Below, piece after piece: positions 52,481 through 63,714 of a DNA stretch of 64,000 nucleotides. Source of the stretch: Durusdinium trenchii (taxonomy: Eukaryota; Sar; Dinophyceae; Suessiales; Symbiodiniaceae); the NCBI GenBank assembly GCA_963970005.1, contig CAXAMN010005224.1, positions 891,428 through 955,427 of the forward strand, in the 5' to 3' direction. Numbering within the stretch: the first letter of the stretch is position 1; every line of letters begins with the position of its first letter. The position numbers and the translations under genes are program-made. The notes beneath the pieces were generated by a model that worked only from the letters and a program-made list of their open reading frames with translations, did no database searches and was not told the origin of the DNA.

Positions 52481-53010
52481 CTACCTGGGGTCGTTGATAG
52501 CCCCCCAGGTCCCAGGAATTTCTGATCTCATGTATAATATGTTCATTCTATAATAACATGTACCCCTTGCTTGGTATCTTGCTCCTGGTCTTTCCACTTC
52601 TCCACGGACCAAATCCCTGAGCCTTCCTCGGACGGAGCGGAGTGACCGATGTCGACGGGTCGGACCGGCGCCTTCAACTCGATGGCTTGCCACAAGCTTT
52701 CCTGAGTCCGTTTTCAGGACATCGAACGCATGGAGACGGTCACGGTGGTGTTTTTTTGAACGAGACAGTCTCGAGACTGTCTCGGATTCGTAGCGGTCGA
52801 TTCGTGGCAGTCGCGACTGGCGAAAAAGCAAACAGCGGAGCGCATTTCGAGCGCATGGGGAACCTCCTTCGCTCACAAAAGCGACGAGTCATGGGGTCCT
52901 TCGTTGCAGGGGACCTTGGAGGATCTCAGAGGACCACAAACCAAAGGTATCCCATGTCTGTCACGGAGGCACGGGCTTGGAGACCCGAAATCCATCGGGC
53001 CTGGTCTTGA
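52481..53010. other. GC-rich island, long frames on both strands
   Basis: A minus frame of 131 codons (52481-52876; RLHAFDVLKTDSGKLVASHR) and a plus frame of 122 codons (52642-53010; DGLPQAFLSPFSGHRTHGDG) are both protein-like. The strand is undecided. A 24-bp palindrome lies inside. Confidence 0.35.
52761..52784. repeat. Perfect 24-bp palindrome
   Basis: CGAGACAGTCTC followed by its own reverse complement. It gives the peptide ETVSRLSR on both strands. Confidence 0.95.
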
Positions 53011-53019
53011 GGGGTGGCC

Positions 53020-54298
53020 GATCAACAAAGAAGCTGAAAGTACCAGGACCCACAAGTGACTAATCATCAGGGGCCTAGTACTTGCGGTACTTGTAGGGAC
53101 CCGATTTGGTCGACTTTCTATGACTTTCTTGTTCCTTTCGCATTGATCCATAATGAGGGTGTCCTGGGTGAACCAAGCCTTTTTCCACTCACCTGGGGTC
53201 TCCAAAAACAATCCTAGACACAGAAATCCAGGTTGCTTGGCTTGCAACGGTTGGATCGACCTCAACGCTGCCAAGTCACCTTGGACTCGGCCATCTTGGG
53301 TGCTCCCTGCGCTCCGTGGCGTTGCGTAGGGGCTCTGTGGTCATCCGGGGGAAAAGGACAAATCACCCACTGTAGGGGGCAGATCATGGAAGATCTCCAC
53401 CAAGCTGTCATTGTTTTTGTCAGGTGATGCGAGTGCTGAAGTGCTGAACTCCTGCTTCAATATGATCTCAAGATCTTCAACAGCAGTCACATTTCGTTGA
53501 AAGTTTCCCCAAGTTTAACAACCTGAGTCACGAAGCCGAATTCATTGTAAACGGATCATGATGTGTTGCAAAGTGAACCTATTTTCAGGGACCTCGGGTC
53601 GAACTCGCCCACGAGCCGCAACCCATGGCGCCAGCTGCCCATCCTTCTGTCGTCCCAAGAGAGTCGTCAAGGATTCACCTGCACCATTTTGAACGTTTCC
53701 GGAACCCAGGGACCATCAGGGACCCCCAAACTGGGGGGTGTCTATCAATATGCCATGGTATTCCCATTCAAGAGGTAAAAAGGGGGTGTCGAGTCCAGGG
53801 ATCATGCCTTGTGAGAAGGTGTTTTGAGGATGCTTATAGTGGCTTCCAACGGAACCCAACGAACCTTGGGAGAACAACCTTGGATTGGAGATAGATCAGG
53901 AGTGTGTCTATCTTAACGAGGAGAAGGTGCCCAAAGCACATGACCTTATGATACCTTATGCAAGGTTTAGCAAATCACCCAGACACCTGAGACTATTGGC
54001 GCTCCAAACATCTCATGGGCTGCTAACTCTCACCATCCGCCAAAGGGACTTGTTGGGTTGGAGACGATCGCAGATTCGGACCTTTTTCCCTCGAATGTGT
54101 TCAAACCAACATTAACGGGTTGTTGCAATTACCGAACATCGTTGTGGGTGCTGAAATGTTTGAACCTCTTTCACGTTCCTCTTCTTATCCGGTCCACCAT
54201 TGGAGGTTTAGATTGGTGATGTGGCTCTCAAAGCGAAGCATCATTGGAGAACATGCTGCTCAACAACGCAATCAAACCTCAAAATCTGTCAACATCTA
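53020..54298. other. No supported gene
   Basis: Short overlapping frames only; no motif seen. Confidence 0.4.
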
Positions 54299-54808
54299 TC
54301 AACATTGTCTGGATTTATGCAGCTGCCTTCCCTTCTTCACCCTTTTGAATTGTTGTCCCTTCTGATCCAAGTCTCCATCTCCACCTTGTCCATCTCTGCC
54401 GAAACTTTGCCCAGTGAGCTCCAGGTCTTCTCTCTTCACTGGTGCCACGAAGGGCGATGTCCAACGTTGGCTTCGTGGCGGCTTGGCACGGCTGCTGCAC
54501 TGCTGCAGCCCGAAGCGAAAGGGCGGGGGTTTCGCACCACTTGTGGTGCCCCCCTCCCCGCTTCGCCGGGCACTGCGGGGGCGGCCGGAAGTGGAGGGAG
54601 TGGAAGTGTGGCTTGGGTTGTGGATGACCTGAGTCACTGGAGGAGTGACCATCGGATCGCCGGAATCCGCAGATGGACCTCCCGGATGTGGGTGGACCGA
54701 CGGATGCGGAGGCCAACTGCTTGGACCACTAAAGGTGGGCCCAAGCACTTCTTGAGGCATGTCTGAAGCTGTCCAAGATTTGGGTCGTGGGTCCTGCCAA
54801 GTGTGCAC
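54299..54808 (-). CDS. 169-codon open frame, Pro/Ser/Gly-rich
   Basis: It reads DMPQEVLGPTFSGPSSWPPH then PPVTQVIHNPSHTSTPSTSG, and ends with the basic QQFKRVKKGRQLHKSRQC. Its composition suits a disordered protein or linker. A plus frame of 181 codons (54221-54766) and a second minus frame of 133 codons overlap, so high GC alone may explain the openness. No splice pair was found. Confidence 0.28.
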   Translation of the reverse strand: MHTWQDPRPKSWTASDMPQEVLGPTFSGPSSWPPHPSVHPHPGGPSADSGDPMVTPPVTQVIHNPSHTSTPSTSGRPRSARRSGEGGTTSGAKPPPFRFGLQQCSSRAKPPRSQRWTSPFVAPVKREDLELTGQSFGRDGQGGDGDLDQKGQQFKRVKKGRQLHKSRQC

Positions 54809-54954
54809 GGCCGAAGCAAGTTGGCGTTATCAAAGGGAAAACGCCTGGGCTGCTCAATGATCTCTGATTGACACACTCAAAGGACTAATATCTGCATGCG
54901 TTTGTTTTGAGGGTGTGCACAACGTCTGATGGGTATGATTCAGTAACTCAGATT

Positions 54955-55110
54955 CGGAAACCAAAAGCGCTTATTCAGTAACCAAAACCGCTGATTCGGT
55001 AAGCAAAACCGCTGATTCGGTAACCAAAACCCGCTGATTAACCAAAACCACAGATTCGGTAACCAAAAGTGTTGATTTGGTAACCAAAACCAAAGAAGAT
55101 GATTCGGCAA
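54955..55110 (+). repeat. 21-bp tandem repeat 'gattcggtaaccaaaaccgct'
   Basis: Seven to eight units, diverging to the right. A related family in inverse orientation (ggtttctgaatcg) occurs at 55318-55425. Confidence 0.85.
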
Positions 55111-55317
55111 CCGAAGCCGGCAATTGGGTGAAGACCCACAAGGCAAAACGGGAACCAACGCCGTGGGCAAAAAGCAACACCTTTCGGTCACTAGGTAGCC
55201 CTCGAATGCCATTCTAGCAAAATGCTATAAGTATATCGACACATTTTTAGTTGAATGAATTTCCAAACCTTTGCAACCACATCGAACGTTACTATCTTGG
55301 CCATGGTTCCCACTCCC

Positions 55318-55425
55318 CTGTTGGTTTCTGAATCGTAGTTGCTGAATCGTCTGGATTGGTTTCTGAATCGGCCCAATTGGATCCATTTGGTTCCTGAAGC
55401 AGAATGCCTTGGTTTCTGATTTGGC
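55318..55425 (-). repeat. Inverse relatives of the 21-bp repeat
   Basis: 'ggtttctgaatcg' or 'ggttcctgaagc' recur four to five times. Together with 54955-55110 they could pair as a large imperfect hairpin with about 210 bp between. Confidence 0.55.
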
Positions 55426-55926
55426 AAATGTCAGTACACGATCGATTGCTCCCGGGTCTCAGACGATCGAGTGGCAAGAATGAGGTCAACTTTGATTGCG
55501 CACCATTTGTAGGTAGAAGTTGCCCTTTGAAAATGGTTGACCTGACCTGGTTTGGTAGTGTAAAGCCTTTAGACAACACTTGTTCGGTAAAGGCTACAAA
55601 CACATGGTTTGAATCCTAGGGATAGAAGTCGGTCGGCCAAAAGGTTTGACCTTTTTCTTCGCTTGGAGCAACCGAAGAACAGGTGTCGCTAGAAAAATCG
55701 GTGGCACCCACTGGTGCGACCAGAAACCATGTCCAATCACCCAAAGTGGATCAATTGCAAAGCCCTCTGAGTTCGGCCGCAGTAGGTCAATTGCAAAGGG
55801 ATAGATCCCTATGTCAAGCTTAGGGTGCTGCCCAGAAAGCGCTGATGTGTTCCTTACACGCTCTGCAGTTGTTCTGACGCGGCATGTGGGTGGATCTAGA
55901 TGCTTACGGCACCCTTGCGCAGCTAG

Positions 55927-56231
55927 ATGTTGCACACTGTTGTGCTAACTTGCGAGGAGCATGCTTACGCGACTCGTTTTGTACAACAATGGACTCAAAA
56001 GATGCTACTTGCAGCAAACGACAAACACGTAGAAAAGGACAAGCTTGCCGGCTTAGCTCATTTACATCAGCTCCGGGAAGGACTTGTCTCGATTTTTGTT
56101 GTTGACCCCGATGGATTGATGTTGGCGCCACTGAAGTTAGCAAAAGGCTTATTATGGCATATGGGTTTAGGGCTACTACTTACTCATGGATGGACGGTCT
56201 ACACGGTCCGCGCGCCTTGGGAGCCCGCGGA
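55927..56231 (+). CDS. Candidate exon, helical
   Basis: After 'cgcagctag' the frame starts at ATG and runs 101 codons to a GTGAGT donor at 56232. It reads HAYATRFVQQWTQKMLLAAN then KDKLAGLAHLHQLREGLVSI and LKLAKGLLWHMGLGLLLTHG. It is helical with a hydrophobic end. An in-frame TAG directly before the ATG makes it either a first exon or one spliced at that AG. The surrounding DNA has the CpG-rich 'acgc' style of the insert at 21-22 kb. No family is recognised. Confidence 0.4.
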
Positions 56232-56636
56232 GTGAGTGTTTTGATAACACCGCCGTTGCTTTCGCCGTGTTTACGTGAACATTGTGAGGTCCCTATATGG
56301 AACATGTCCAAGAGAAGTCCCTAAGGCCTGTTGACCCACACCAAATTAATTGCAACACATTGCAACACATATATGTTCATCAAATCAGCGCCTCACGCCT
56401 ACGCTGCACAAGAGGCTTACGCAACCTGATGAACTGCAGGGTTTTCCTTACGCACCCAGCTCTTTTTCAAGATTGAACGCAACCGATAGGGCATTGCTCT
56501 AGTTGGATTCAAGTCACACCAATTGCAAACGGTTATTGCATAATTTCCGCTCTGCCAACTGCCAACATCGTGTTTTTCTCTCTCCCATCCTCCCATCTCT
56601 GCTCCGGCGTCCACGGCGCGTGCGCCGGCGGCGCAG

Positions 56637-56744
56637 CTGGCGGCGCATCGTCGAACTCCGGGGGGGGCGTGCGGCGGGGTTGGTGGGGAGGGACATGGGC
56701 TCTCGTAGAGCGTCCTGCGTCGCAGGGCTGTTGTCGTGGAGCAG
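56637..56744 (+). CDS. Candidate internal exon, Arg-rich
   Basis: A long pyrimidine tract (56569-56603) and acceptor 'ggcggcgcag' precede 108 nt that end at GTGAAC. The peptide is WRRIVELRGGRAAGLVGRDM then GSRRASCVAGLLSWS. Minus frames of up to 129 codons overlap (56514-56903), with an acceptor of their own (attctaagcccag), so the strand is uncertain. Confidence 0.33.
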
Positions 56745-56944
56745 GTGAACATGATGAGCGAAGGTGGACATGAGCGAACATCGTCTGGGCTTAGAATAGG
56801 CGAGTTGCCCTGTGCGCCTCAAAAAATCATTGGCTGTATTGTTTTTTGCGTGCTCAGGTGTTGGAGGGACACTTGTAAAAATGTCCAAAGATATGAGAAA
56901 CATGCAAGTATTTCACAAAGAGGCTTGTTTGGCCTGCTGTAAAG

Positions 56945-58100
56945 AAACAGCCATCAAAGGTATGGAGTGCAAGTAATCAAAACCGGATGGCTGGACAGCC
57001 ACAGCAACCCTAATCAGTAAGTGCATTCAGCTGGATGGAAATCTGGAGGGCCCTGAGTTCTTCTTATACACTCAAAGAAATGTTGACCCTACCAAGCCCT
57101 TGCCCATTGTACAAACTAAACCAAGCCTGGAATCATGGACTTTCTGAGTCAAGGTGTTTTTAGGAGTTATTTTAACTCGGTCGGAACTTGCTGCAGGTGG
57201 AGTCCGTGTGGCCTCCAAGACTACAACACCAAGAGCTTAAGATGTTGAGGAGCGGTTTTGAACTATTTGGCACTGATTTGTAATGTTTGTGTAGAAATCT
57301 ACTCATCCACCGCGCAAAAACCAAACGCCAAATCCTGAAAACCAGCGCCTTCACTTAACAACCAAACGCCAAACTGACGCCATCACTCAAAAAAACGCAC
57401 CCAAAAAACGACACCCCAAAGACGTCAAAACGACGCCAAACGCTGCCGAATTGGAGTCTTTGGGTGTGGTATTAACAACGGGCCTCAGGTCTTGCCAGAT
57501 ATTGAGGGTGTGGGACCTGTTAAGTTGTCATCACTTTTTGGTCGGGTGCGTCGATGTATCCTTTCAGGTATCCTCTTGTTTGGTCATGTTTGGTAGCTGA
57601 TTAATTACCTGCTTCAACTTCAAAGAATCTTACTGAAGGAAATCCACGCTGCAGTCTCTAATTCGGCCATGACAGAACTTCAAAGCCGTATGGGGAGTTG
57701 TGCATACCTTGATGAAGCTTTGCTATCAAAAGGAACAATTTTGAGATGCCCGCACACTCTCAGGAGCTTGAAGCCCCTGTTGAAGGTCCCCTGTTAGAAA
57801 AGAACACCTTGCACTTCCAGTTAAGACTATATATAACCATTTAGCGCTTTAGATGCCACGTTTTAAGGTTGCTTCTACCTTGGATTAGCTGGGAGGTCTC
57901 TTTTTCCTTTCGAAATGGTTTTTGGCGAGATGCACTCAAGGCCCTGAACGGGTTTTCTGAGTGAATCCCCAAACTTACCCCACTTGAAACAAAAGCGTCT
58001 CTCAAGGGTGCAGGTATGTCTTATAACAAATATTAAATATCAACTTAAACATGATACTTTGGACTAATACAGCCACCCCCTCACAAAAATCCACGCACTC
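56945..58100. other. No supported gene; CAAACGCC words
   Basis: At 57310-57445 'caaacgcc', 'gacgcca' and 'aaaacgac' recur eight or more times as a degenerate repeat. The rest is AT-rich. Confidence 0.45.
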
Positions 58101-58102
58101 AC

Positions 58103-58240
58103 CCTGAAAACGTACCGCCCCCATGTCGCGACGTCCTCGAAGCCGGCGTCCCGGCCGCGGCTTGGGGCGTCGCGTCCCTTGTGTCCAGCGTGTCCGGGTG
58201 CTGGGCTGGTCGTGCCTCCAGTCGACCGGGGAGCAGTTTT
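58103..58240 (-). CDS. Candidate internal exon, 46 codons
   Basis: Minus acceptor 'gggatcacgacag' and donor GTGAGT bound 138 nt, phase 0 at both ends. The peptide TAPRSTGGTTSPAPGHAGHK leads into DAGFEDVATWGRYVFR. The first half is Gly/Pro/Thr-rich; the end looks folded. The other minus frames contain no such splice-consistent reading. No family is recognised. Confidence 0.42.
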
Positions 58241-58249
58241 CTGTCGTGA

Positions 58250-59345
58250 TCCCCGAATAGATAGAAACGGTTTTAGTGGGGATCATCGATTGTTCGATCT
58301 ATTTGGTGGTCTATACAAATGCATATAATTAAATACAAATATCTATTTGGGGGTCTACAAATTTCTATAGAACATGTAGGTTTCGAAGCACTCGCATGGC
58401 TGTGGGTCACGGCATCCGAGGCCCTAATCCAAGGTAAGTTGACCTCGCTGGTGGCAGAAGGACCCGGATGGCTACGACCGCATCTGGGTCGGTGACGAGC
58501 GACTGTTTCACCCCGGCGGCCGACTCCGCACAGCCCCAAAAGGAAGCGAGTCCTCAGCACATTATTGACAACGGAATACTCATCATTAGACTCGGGGTTT
58601 CGGGCGCTTTTGTTTGTTTGCTGTTGTCGTCGTTTTTCTCCGCCCGCCTCTTTTTTAGGCTCTTGTTTGTCAACTGTGCCTGCTGTTGCTTATTTTCGCT
58701 CGCCCATTGAAGTCTTAGCTGTGATTATATAGAAACATATAAGGCAAAGGCACGCAGCAAAGGAGGAAGAATGAACACGTAATGAAAGGAAGAGAAGCAA
58801 GGCTAAGAAAGCCATGCAAACAGATGCCGACAAAGAAAGAAACGAACACAAAAGGATGCAAGAGAAGACGCTTTGCTCGTTCTTGTCTTTGTCCTTTGCG
58901 TTGCTTTCGAGCGCTATATAACAACAAAAATGCCCCCAAAACTCCAAACGAAGCGCGGGAAAGAAAGGCCTCTGCTCCATCTCTTGATGTCTTTCGCGCC
59001 TCGTTGAGCCGTCTTGTTAATCTGCGCACCACGCGACGATCGTCCACCGATCTACGGGACGGGGCGCTCCACTCGCTCCAAGACACCTTGCAATGGAGCT
59101 CAGGGGAGCCACATCCAGCTCCTGTGGAAGTCACGGACTGACGCGACTCTATCGAAGTGAGAAAAACAAGCGAGAGACACGCAAAGCAGGACAAACTGTA
59201 TCGTATCTACGGGTTTTCATGTTCTTTCTCTGGCTTAAAGAGAGTCCATCAGTGAGTCCACCCTCCCACACAAACATCGGAATGGAAAACACATTTCATT
59301 TGCAAACTCAAACCCCTGTTGCTATGAGAAGCACCCAGGCTGTTT
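58250..59345. other. No supported gene
   Basis: The 159-codon minus frame (58715-59194) and a 119-codon plus frame (58782-59141) overlap; neither has splice support or a motif. Confidence 0.35.
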
Positions 59346-59348
59346 CAG

Positions 59349-59953
59349 GCTAGAACCACCAACAAAAGGGTGCGTTCGCTTGGTCCGGTGCCGCAACGCA
59401 TCCGTCGCCGCGGCAACGCATCACGGTTCATCCGGGCCACCGGCCCACTCCGATCCATCGAGCCACGTGGGCGAAGCGCCCGGGGGCTCCTCCACCTGCC
59501 GATGCAGGCGGACGTTGGTGAGGAGCGTCCGTCGGGAGCGGGACCGTTTCTTTCTCCGTGTGCCACAACTCCATGGATTCTCGAGGATCGAAGCGGATCG
59601 CATCCCATTGATTCCACGTCTGACGTCTTAATAGATCATGAACAGTTCACGTCAGACGTTTGGCATGATTCCTTAACATACTATACTTTAAATGCCAATT
59701 CAAACTACCAACACAGTCCACTCTGCGAGGCAAAATCCAAGGCAACGGAGCGATCAAAACCACGAGCGTTGGTTCACAGCCACTATGTTCATGGCACGAC
59801 TTGGTTTAACCGTGCTCTGAGGCTGTTCATCACATCCAAAGCCTCCTTCGTGCTAAAACTGCGAACACTGCTCCCCAGTTTTCCTGAGCGGCATGTTTCG
59901 GGAGATGGCGAAACAACGATCAATCTCCCCAAACAATCCTCATCTTATGCAAA
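59349..59953 (+). CDS. Candidate long internal exon with near-consensus splice sites
   Basis: The acceptor 'gctgtttcag' and the consensus donor AAA|GTAAGTG bound 605 nt that stay open in one frame for 201 codons. The first stop is created by the donor itself. The 5' part is Arg/Gly-rich; the 3' part, in AT-richer DNA where chance openness is less likely, reads TSDVWHDSLTYYTLNANSNY then HYVHGTTWFNRALRLFITSK and LKLRTLLPSFPERHVSGDGE. No domain is recognised. No in-phase neighbour exon was identified. Confidence 0.5.
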
Positions 59954-59959
59954 GTAAGT

Positions 59960-61570
59960 GCCAAAACATGCCAAAACTGTTGGATAGTGTGGCTCAAAAG
60001 CACACATCCCTGGAATGCTAGCCACCAACCTATGCATGCTGTGGATATAATCCTATAGTAATAATATGCAATACATCTGCTGCTATATTATATATAGATC
60101 GGATCTATGATCATGTATCACATCCTGGGATGGATGCTTTGAATTCCTGTAATCGACATCCCCAGTACCATGGTCCATTCAGCTAGGGAACATCGACGTC
60201 GAGCTGCGTATGGGTGGCGGTGAGTCGAACGCTGGGTCACAAAGGTGGTCGGCGAGTCGGTGTTTTTTTCATGGAATGTCCGAGGTGTTCATCCACTCAG
60301 ATGTCAAACACGTTGTGAATGGTTGTGATCTTTACCAGTTAGGGACTCCATTCGTAAACAAAAGAACAAGAACGCTGCGCGAAAATTGATTCAGCAACTT
60401 CACTACATGCCTATGGCCTCCGTTCTTCCGTCTGTGGAACCACTGGTTGCCTATTACTCACTGGTTCCAAGGATCTACGGACAGCCTTCGCCAACCAAAT
60501 TGGCACGTCCAAGTCTCAAAGACTGGGTCAGTGAGTCGATTGGGGCCACTTCCACACTACCGAAGTCGCGTTCTACCGAAGACCCTGAATTGGTGTCCAT
60601 GCCATTCATGCCTGAAGTCCGGTTTGTGCCTGAGGACCTCGTACATCTGTTGTGTTTTTATGTTTTTGTTGATGCTTTATCATGTAAGGCCCTACGATGG
60701 GTTCAAGGAACGAATCAAATTCAGGGGCACCGTAGTCACCGTAGTCTCTATTCATGATTCACTGTGGACAGAATCGGGTGACAGCATGAGAAAGGGTCAG
60801 TGGAAAAACCTCCGATTGTATATATATATATAGAGGTTCAAAACATCGGGCTTGCATGAAATACATCAAGTTCTTTATTCCTGTTTAACAACACCTTTTG
60901 TTGTGTGTGTGTGTGTGGGGTAATTGCATTGATCCAAATGAAGCTTGGTGTCGGAAGCCTACATCGCAAAGCCAAACATATATTGAATAGGCGCAAATAA
61001 GAACATGAAGCAAAACACTGGAACAATCGGACAAACATATGTGTCAAAAAGTGACTATATGTCCGGGACAACTTGATTGTTTATGATCTTTGTTTCTCTG
61101 TGTGTTCTCTATTTGTTCGAGGGTTCTGCAAGATCTGCAGCTTACTATAGTTAAATCATGAAGAAGCTACAGTGGAACCCACAAGCATAGGACAAATCGA
61201 AGAAACATAGGACAAACAAGGTGATCCGATCATATTGTATCAACTTTTGCTATGTTTACCTAGTTTGATCGCACCCGCTGGCAGCCTAGCCCACTTGATG
61301 AGTCATCCAAGAAAAAGGGCAGCCCATCCCTATTTCCGCAATGGGATGCCCTCTTAGACCCCTTCGCATTCTTTGGGGCCGTGGTGGTTAAGAACCAACC
61401 GTAAGGCATCCCTGGTTAAATCAAAAGCCGAACACCGGTTAGCTCTCTTTTCTGTCCAACGCGGTTGGTCTTATTGTTCCCTGGAAGCAAACCATGGACC
61501 GGACCGGCGAACCATGTAGTTCCATCATGTTCCATCCAAACAAAGACGGATTCTGATACATGCGCAGATG
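59960..61570. other. No supported gene
   Basis: Overlapping plus frames at 60386-60833 (up to 128 codons) lack splice support. A GT microsatellite lies at 60902-60920 and AT tracts at 60086-60100 and 60819-60832. Confidence 0.4.
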
Positions 61571-61573
61571 GGT

Positions 61574-61761
61574 TCAGAATTCATGCGGTTCTTCCGCATC
61601 CTTCCCCAAGTCTCTTTCCAAGTCTCGCTGAATCTCCTCCAGCCGCTCGCGCCGGCCGTCACATCGCTGGGCGCGCTCGGCGCGCTCGGCGCGCTCGGCC
61701 CATTCGCTGCGGGGCAGCTCGGTCTCCTGGCCCTGGTGGAGTCGGTGGTCGGTGGTCCGGA
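61574..61761 (-). CDS. Candidate terminal exon, charged coiled-coil
   Basis: The minus acceptor 'gatctaccccag' opens 61 codons and a TGA. The peptide TTDHRLHQGQETELPRSEWA continues with three AER repeats, then GRRERLEEIQRDLERDLGKD and AEEPHEF. Almost every codon ends in C or G, and charge and heptad spacing suggest a coiled coil at the protein's C-terminus. Two other minus frames are open but become Ala/Pro/Ser or Arg-rich. It enters in phase 1, so at least one exon is missing between it and 62317. Confidence 0.52.
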
Positions 61762-62316
61762 CTGGGGTAGATCAAGTCCTTTCGGAAAAATAAAAAAAAC
61801 ATGCATAAACATATAAATTATACCATGCATGTTGACGTTTGATCTGGGGGCTGGGGGGTCAACTTTGATCTGATCCTTGTAGGAGACTTTGTCCGATTGT
61901 CCGAGTGCCAATACCATGCTGAAAGTATACTTTTGCATGATGGCTGCAGGAGACTGAGTGGCAGCTTACACTAGCCAAATCACGTGAATGGGATGATCAG
62001 CTGGGGTTGAGATTGCAAAAGGCTTGCATGTTAAAACACAAAATGACCGGTTTTACTTCGATGCTACACCCTCAAGGAGCTCCTGCTACACCCTGGGATA
62101 CAGGCTGATACAGGTCCACAGGATTAGCTCAATTAACACCAATGGGGCTCCAAAATGGGATGCCCAAACCCAACTATACCTAGCTGCCTCCTTCAGGGGG
62201 GATAGGATTCATGATCATACGTCCACTTGCGTCCAATCTCATGGGAGTGTGGGACTCCAGTGTGGACCCGACCTCCCTTCCCAAGCTGACTGCTTATGCC
62301 CTATAGAAACCACCAC

Positions 62317-62525
62317 TTTGGGAAGACCGAGCCCAAGAGTTTTGACCGGCGTGTCAGACACGTCCCGGGACGACCTGCTCGATCCCCGGCGGCTTGGGGC
62401 ATTGGAATTGGAGCTTTGAGCAGCTGTTCAAAGCTGTTACTTTGTTGTACACCTGTCTGGCTTCCAACGGACTGAAACACCAGTTCTCTGCTCTTGCGTT
62501 CAAGCTTCAGGGTTTGCAGAGCCGG
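62317..62525 (-). CDS. Candidate exon(s), helical then Ser-rich
   Basis: After the acceptor 'ttcctcaagctcag' the minus strand reads PALQTLKLERKSRELVFQSV GSQT to 62453. A 29-nt GT...AG segment (62424-62452) then separates it, in phase, from AQSSNSNAPSRRGSSRSSRD then VSDTPVKTLGLGLPK, ending at a GTGGTG donor at 62316. Without that jump the first frame also stays open to 62301. It is plausibly upstream of the coiled-coil exon at 61574. No family is recognised. Confidence 0.38.
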
Positions 62526-62539
62526 CTGAGCTTGAGGAA

Positions 62540-63390
62540 AGAACATAAACACGTCTAACATCAATATACTAACCAGTGTTGAGTTCGGAACGCCAGCCAT
62601 AGGTACAAGTAGCCAACATAATGTTCGAAAGCAAACAAAAAGCGCACCACATAAGTAAAGCACACAATAAAAAACATCAAAAACATGTAGCTTTGCGTGT
62701 TCATTATTGTTGTTGTTCATTATTGCCGCTTTTTGTTGCCTTGTGTGTCTTCCGCTTTCTTTCTTAGGAGCGTACATCGAATATGTCTGACGGGTAAAAG
62801 TCTCAGAAGTGCAAAAGTTGTACAGTACCCCAGTAAAAACAACAAACACATGAGCAAAACAAATGCAACAACAAAGCACATTGCGTTACTGTTGCATTTC
62901 ATTTGCTTTTTGTATTTTGTTGTGTCTCACAAATAGCATCAAATAACAAAAAAACATCTTAAAAGTGACCTTTCGAGGCCATCAGAGAGTCACTTTGAAG
63001 AACCAGGAATATCAAATCTTTACGTCTACCAGCAGTCACAGAGCTCGGGGTGGTGTGGCTCGTCCCATCCAGTGAGTGGATGTCCTGGGCACCCCGACTT
63101 CCTCCATGGATCGCACCCCGACATGTGACTGCTGGTATATACATGCGGTACGGCGGTACTCGTTTTCAATTACAACACGAACGATCGACAATTTAATGTA
63201 CGCACCCTCCACCCGTTGCTCCCGAAACCGTTTCATTAGCTATTAGCGTCAGAATCAGTGAAACACCGGCTAAAACAACACACGACCAACTACCAGCAAC
63301 TACCCTGCTGCCATATGCTTTCTCATGACCATGAATTTCTCCACAAATCAAAAGTTGTGTTTTTCTTTATACAAATATTTGTACTTCTAC
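62540..63390. other. No supported gene
   Basis: AT-rich, with short frames only. Confidence 0.45.
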
Positions 63391-63714
63391 CACGGCTACT
63401 AGTAACACTAGAAGCTACTTGTAACAAGGGCATTGCGACTAGTAGCTATAGGATGCTACTGGCTAATTACGTAGCAATTGCATTCTTTTGACATCTCGAC
63501 CGCCTGTGCTCGTTTTAGCTCGGCGAGGCCACGACCTGAGATGGATCGCGTGGGATGGGCGGGTGAAGGGCTCCATTCAAGAAGCTACTAGTAAGAAGTG
63601 CATCGCCACTAGTAACAAGGGCACTACTATATAGTAGTAACAAGAAGCTACTAGTAGCGATGCACTTGATACTAGTAGGTTCTTGTCATTGTTACTATAT
63701 AGTAGTAATGCCCT
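63391..63714. repeat. ACTAGTAGC / GCTACTAGT repeat cluster
   Basis: Two blocks (63391-63470 and 63577-63714) of 'actagtagc', 'aagggcat' and 'tgcacttgatactagtagg' words in both orientations, with local palindromes such as 'agctactagtagc' and 'actatatagtagt'. Between them is mixed DNA. It is the largest block of this family in the window. Confidence 0.8.
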
